Positions 15,962 to 16,047 of a DNA stretch of 16,047 nt are shown in pieces. The notes beneath the pieces are model-generated. The model searched no databases. It saw only the letters and a list, made by a program, of their open reading frames with translations, and was not told where the DNA came from. The position numbers were made by a program, and so were the translations under genes. The first letter of the stretch is position 1, and each line of letters starts with the position of its first letter. Origin of the DNA: Verrucomicrobiota bacterium (GTDB lineage Bacteria; Verrucomicrobiota; Verrucomicrobiia; Opitutales; Coraliomargaritaceae); the NCBI GenBank assembly GCA_027620575.1, contig JAQCDT010000012.1, positions 1-16,047 on the forward strand, read 5' to 3'.

Positions 15962-16047
15962 TTATTTTGAGTCTTTATTGATCCAGTTGTCATTGAGAAG
16001 TTCCTTTAGCTGTTCTCTTGCTCTATGAAGGATGACCCATAGATAGT
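15962..16047 (-). CDS. Sigma-70-family RNA polymerase sigma factor, 3' end (partial)
   Basis: Only the last 27 residues are in the window. On the minus strand, from base 16045, the text reads YLWVILHRAREQLKELLNDNWI..., which matches the final helix of sigma region 4.2 (L.V.LHRAR..L...L...W) found in ECF-type and related sigma factors. The stop codon (TAA, minus strand) is at 15962-15964. The gene continues beyond the window border and reads into the anti-sigma gene 12 bp later, as expected for a sigma/anti-sigma pair. Subgroup cannot be told from this fragment. Confidence 0.75.
   Translation of the reverse strand, partial: YLWVILHRAREQLKELLNDNWINKDSK

Noticed and set aside
1..16047. Search for CRISPR arrays, insertion sequences, tRNA or rRNA genes and long direct repeats
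   Set aside because: None was recognised by eye; all long stretches are accounted for by protein genes.

Overview
The window is about 16 kb of ordinary, densely coded bacterial chromosome. It is AT-rich and shows no mobile element, CRISPR array, rRNA or tRNA that I could see. The best guess for the source is a Verrucomicrobiota bacterium, possibly of the Opitutales/Puniceicoccales type. That guess rests on three things: a run of short pseudopilin genes resembling the Verru_Chthon cassette genes of that phylum, almost no Shine-Dalgarno sequences, and a short zinc-finger anti-sigma protein paired with a sigma-70-family factor. It is an inference from recalled family resemblance and no search was run.

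Left part, plus strand (1-4160). The 3' part of a TrhO-type rhodanese (tRNA U34 hydroxylase family) is followed by five consecutive genes for proteins with type IV prepilin/pseudopilin N-termini: two GspG-like, then GspH-like, GspI-like and GspJ-like. They are tightly packed and probably co-transcribed. No secretion ATPase, secretin, inner-membrane platform protein or prepilin peptidase is in the window, so they must borrow machinery encoded elsewhere or serve another purpose. This is the least understood part of the window.

Middle part, minus strand (4147-12343). Read in the direction of transcription, the genes are an elongation factor G of the EF-G2-like type (single gene with its own strong terminator), then sucC, sucD, leuB and alaS as a compact four-gene cluster. 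The cluster joins the succinyl-CoA synthetase step of the TCA cycle, the leucine/isoleucine-pathway dehydrogenase and alanyl-tRNA synthetase. The end of alaS overlaps the end of the last pseudopilin gene tail to tail by 14 bp.

Right part (12530-16047). On the plus strand lie an atypical NAD(P)-binding SDR with an extra C-terminal domain and cimA, citramalate synthase. CimA and LeuB are the first and last enzymes of the pyruvate (citramalate) route to 2-oxobutanoate for isoleucine; the intervening LeuCD isomerase is not in the window. On the minus strand at the edge is a zinc-finger anti-sigma gene, preceded by the 3' end of a sigma-70-family gene cut by the window border.

No stretch longer than 300 bases lacks a gene. 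The two largest gaps are 10047-10231 (fusA terminator and sucC leader) and 12344-12529 (divergent fusA/SDR promoter region).
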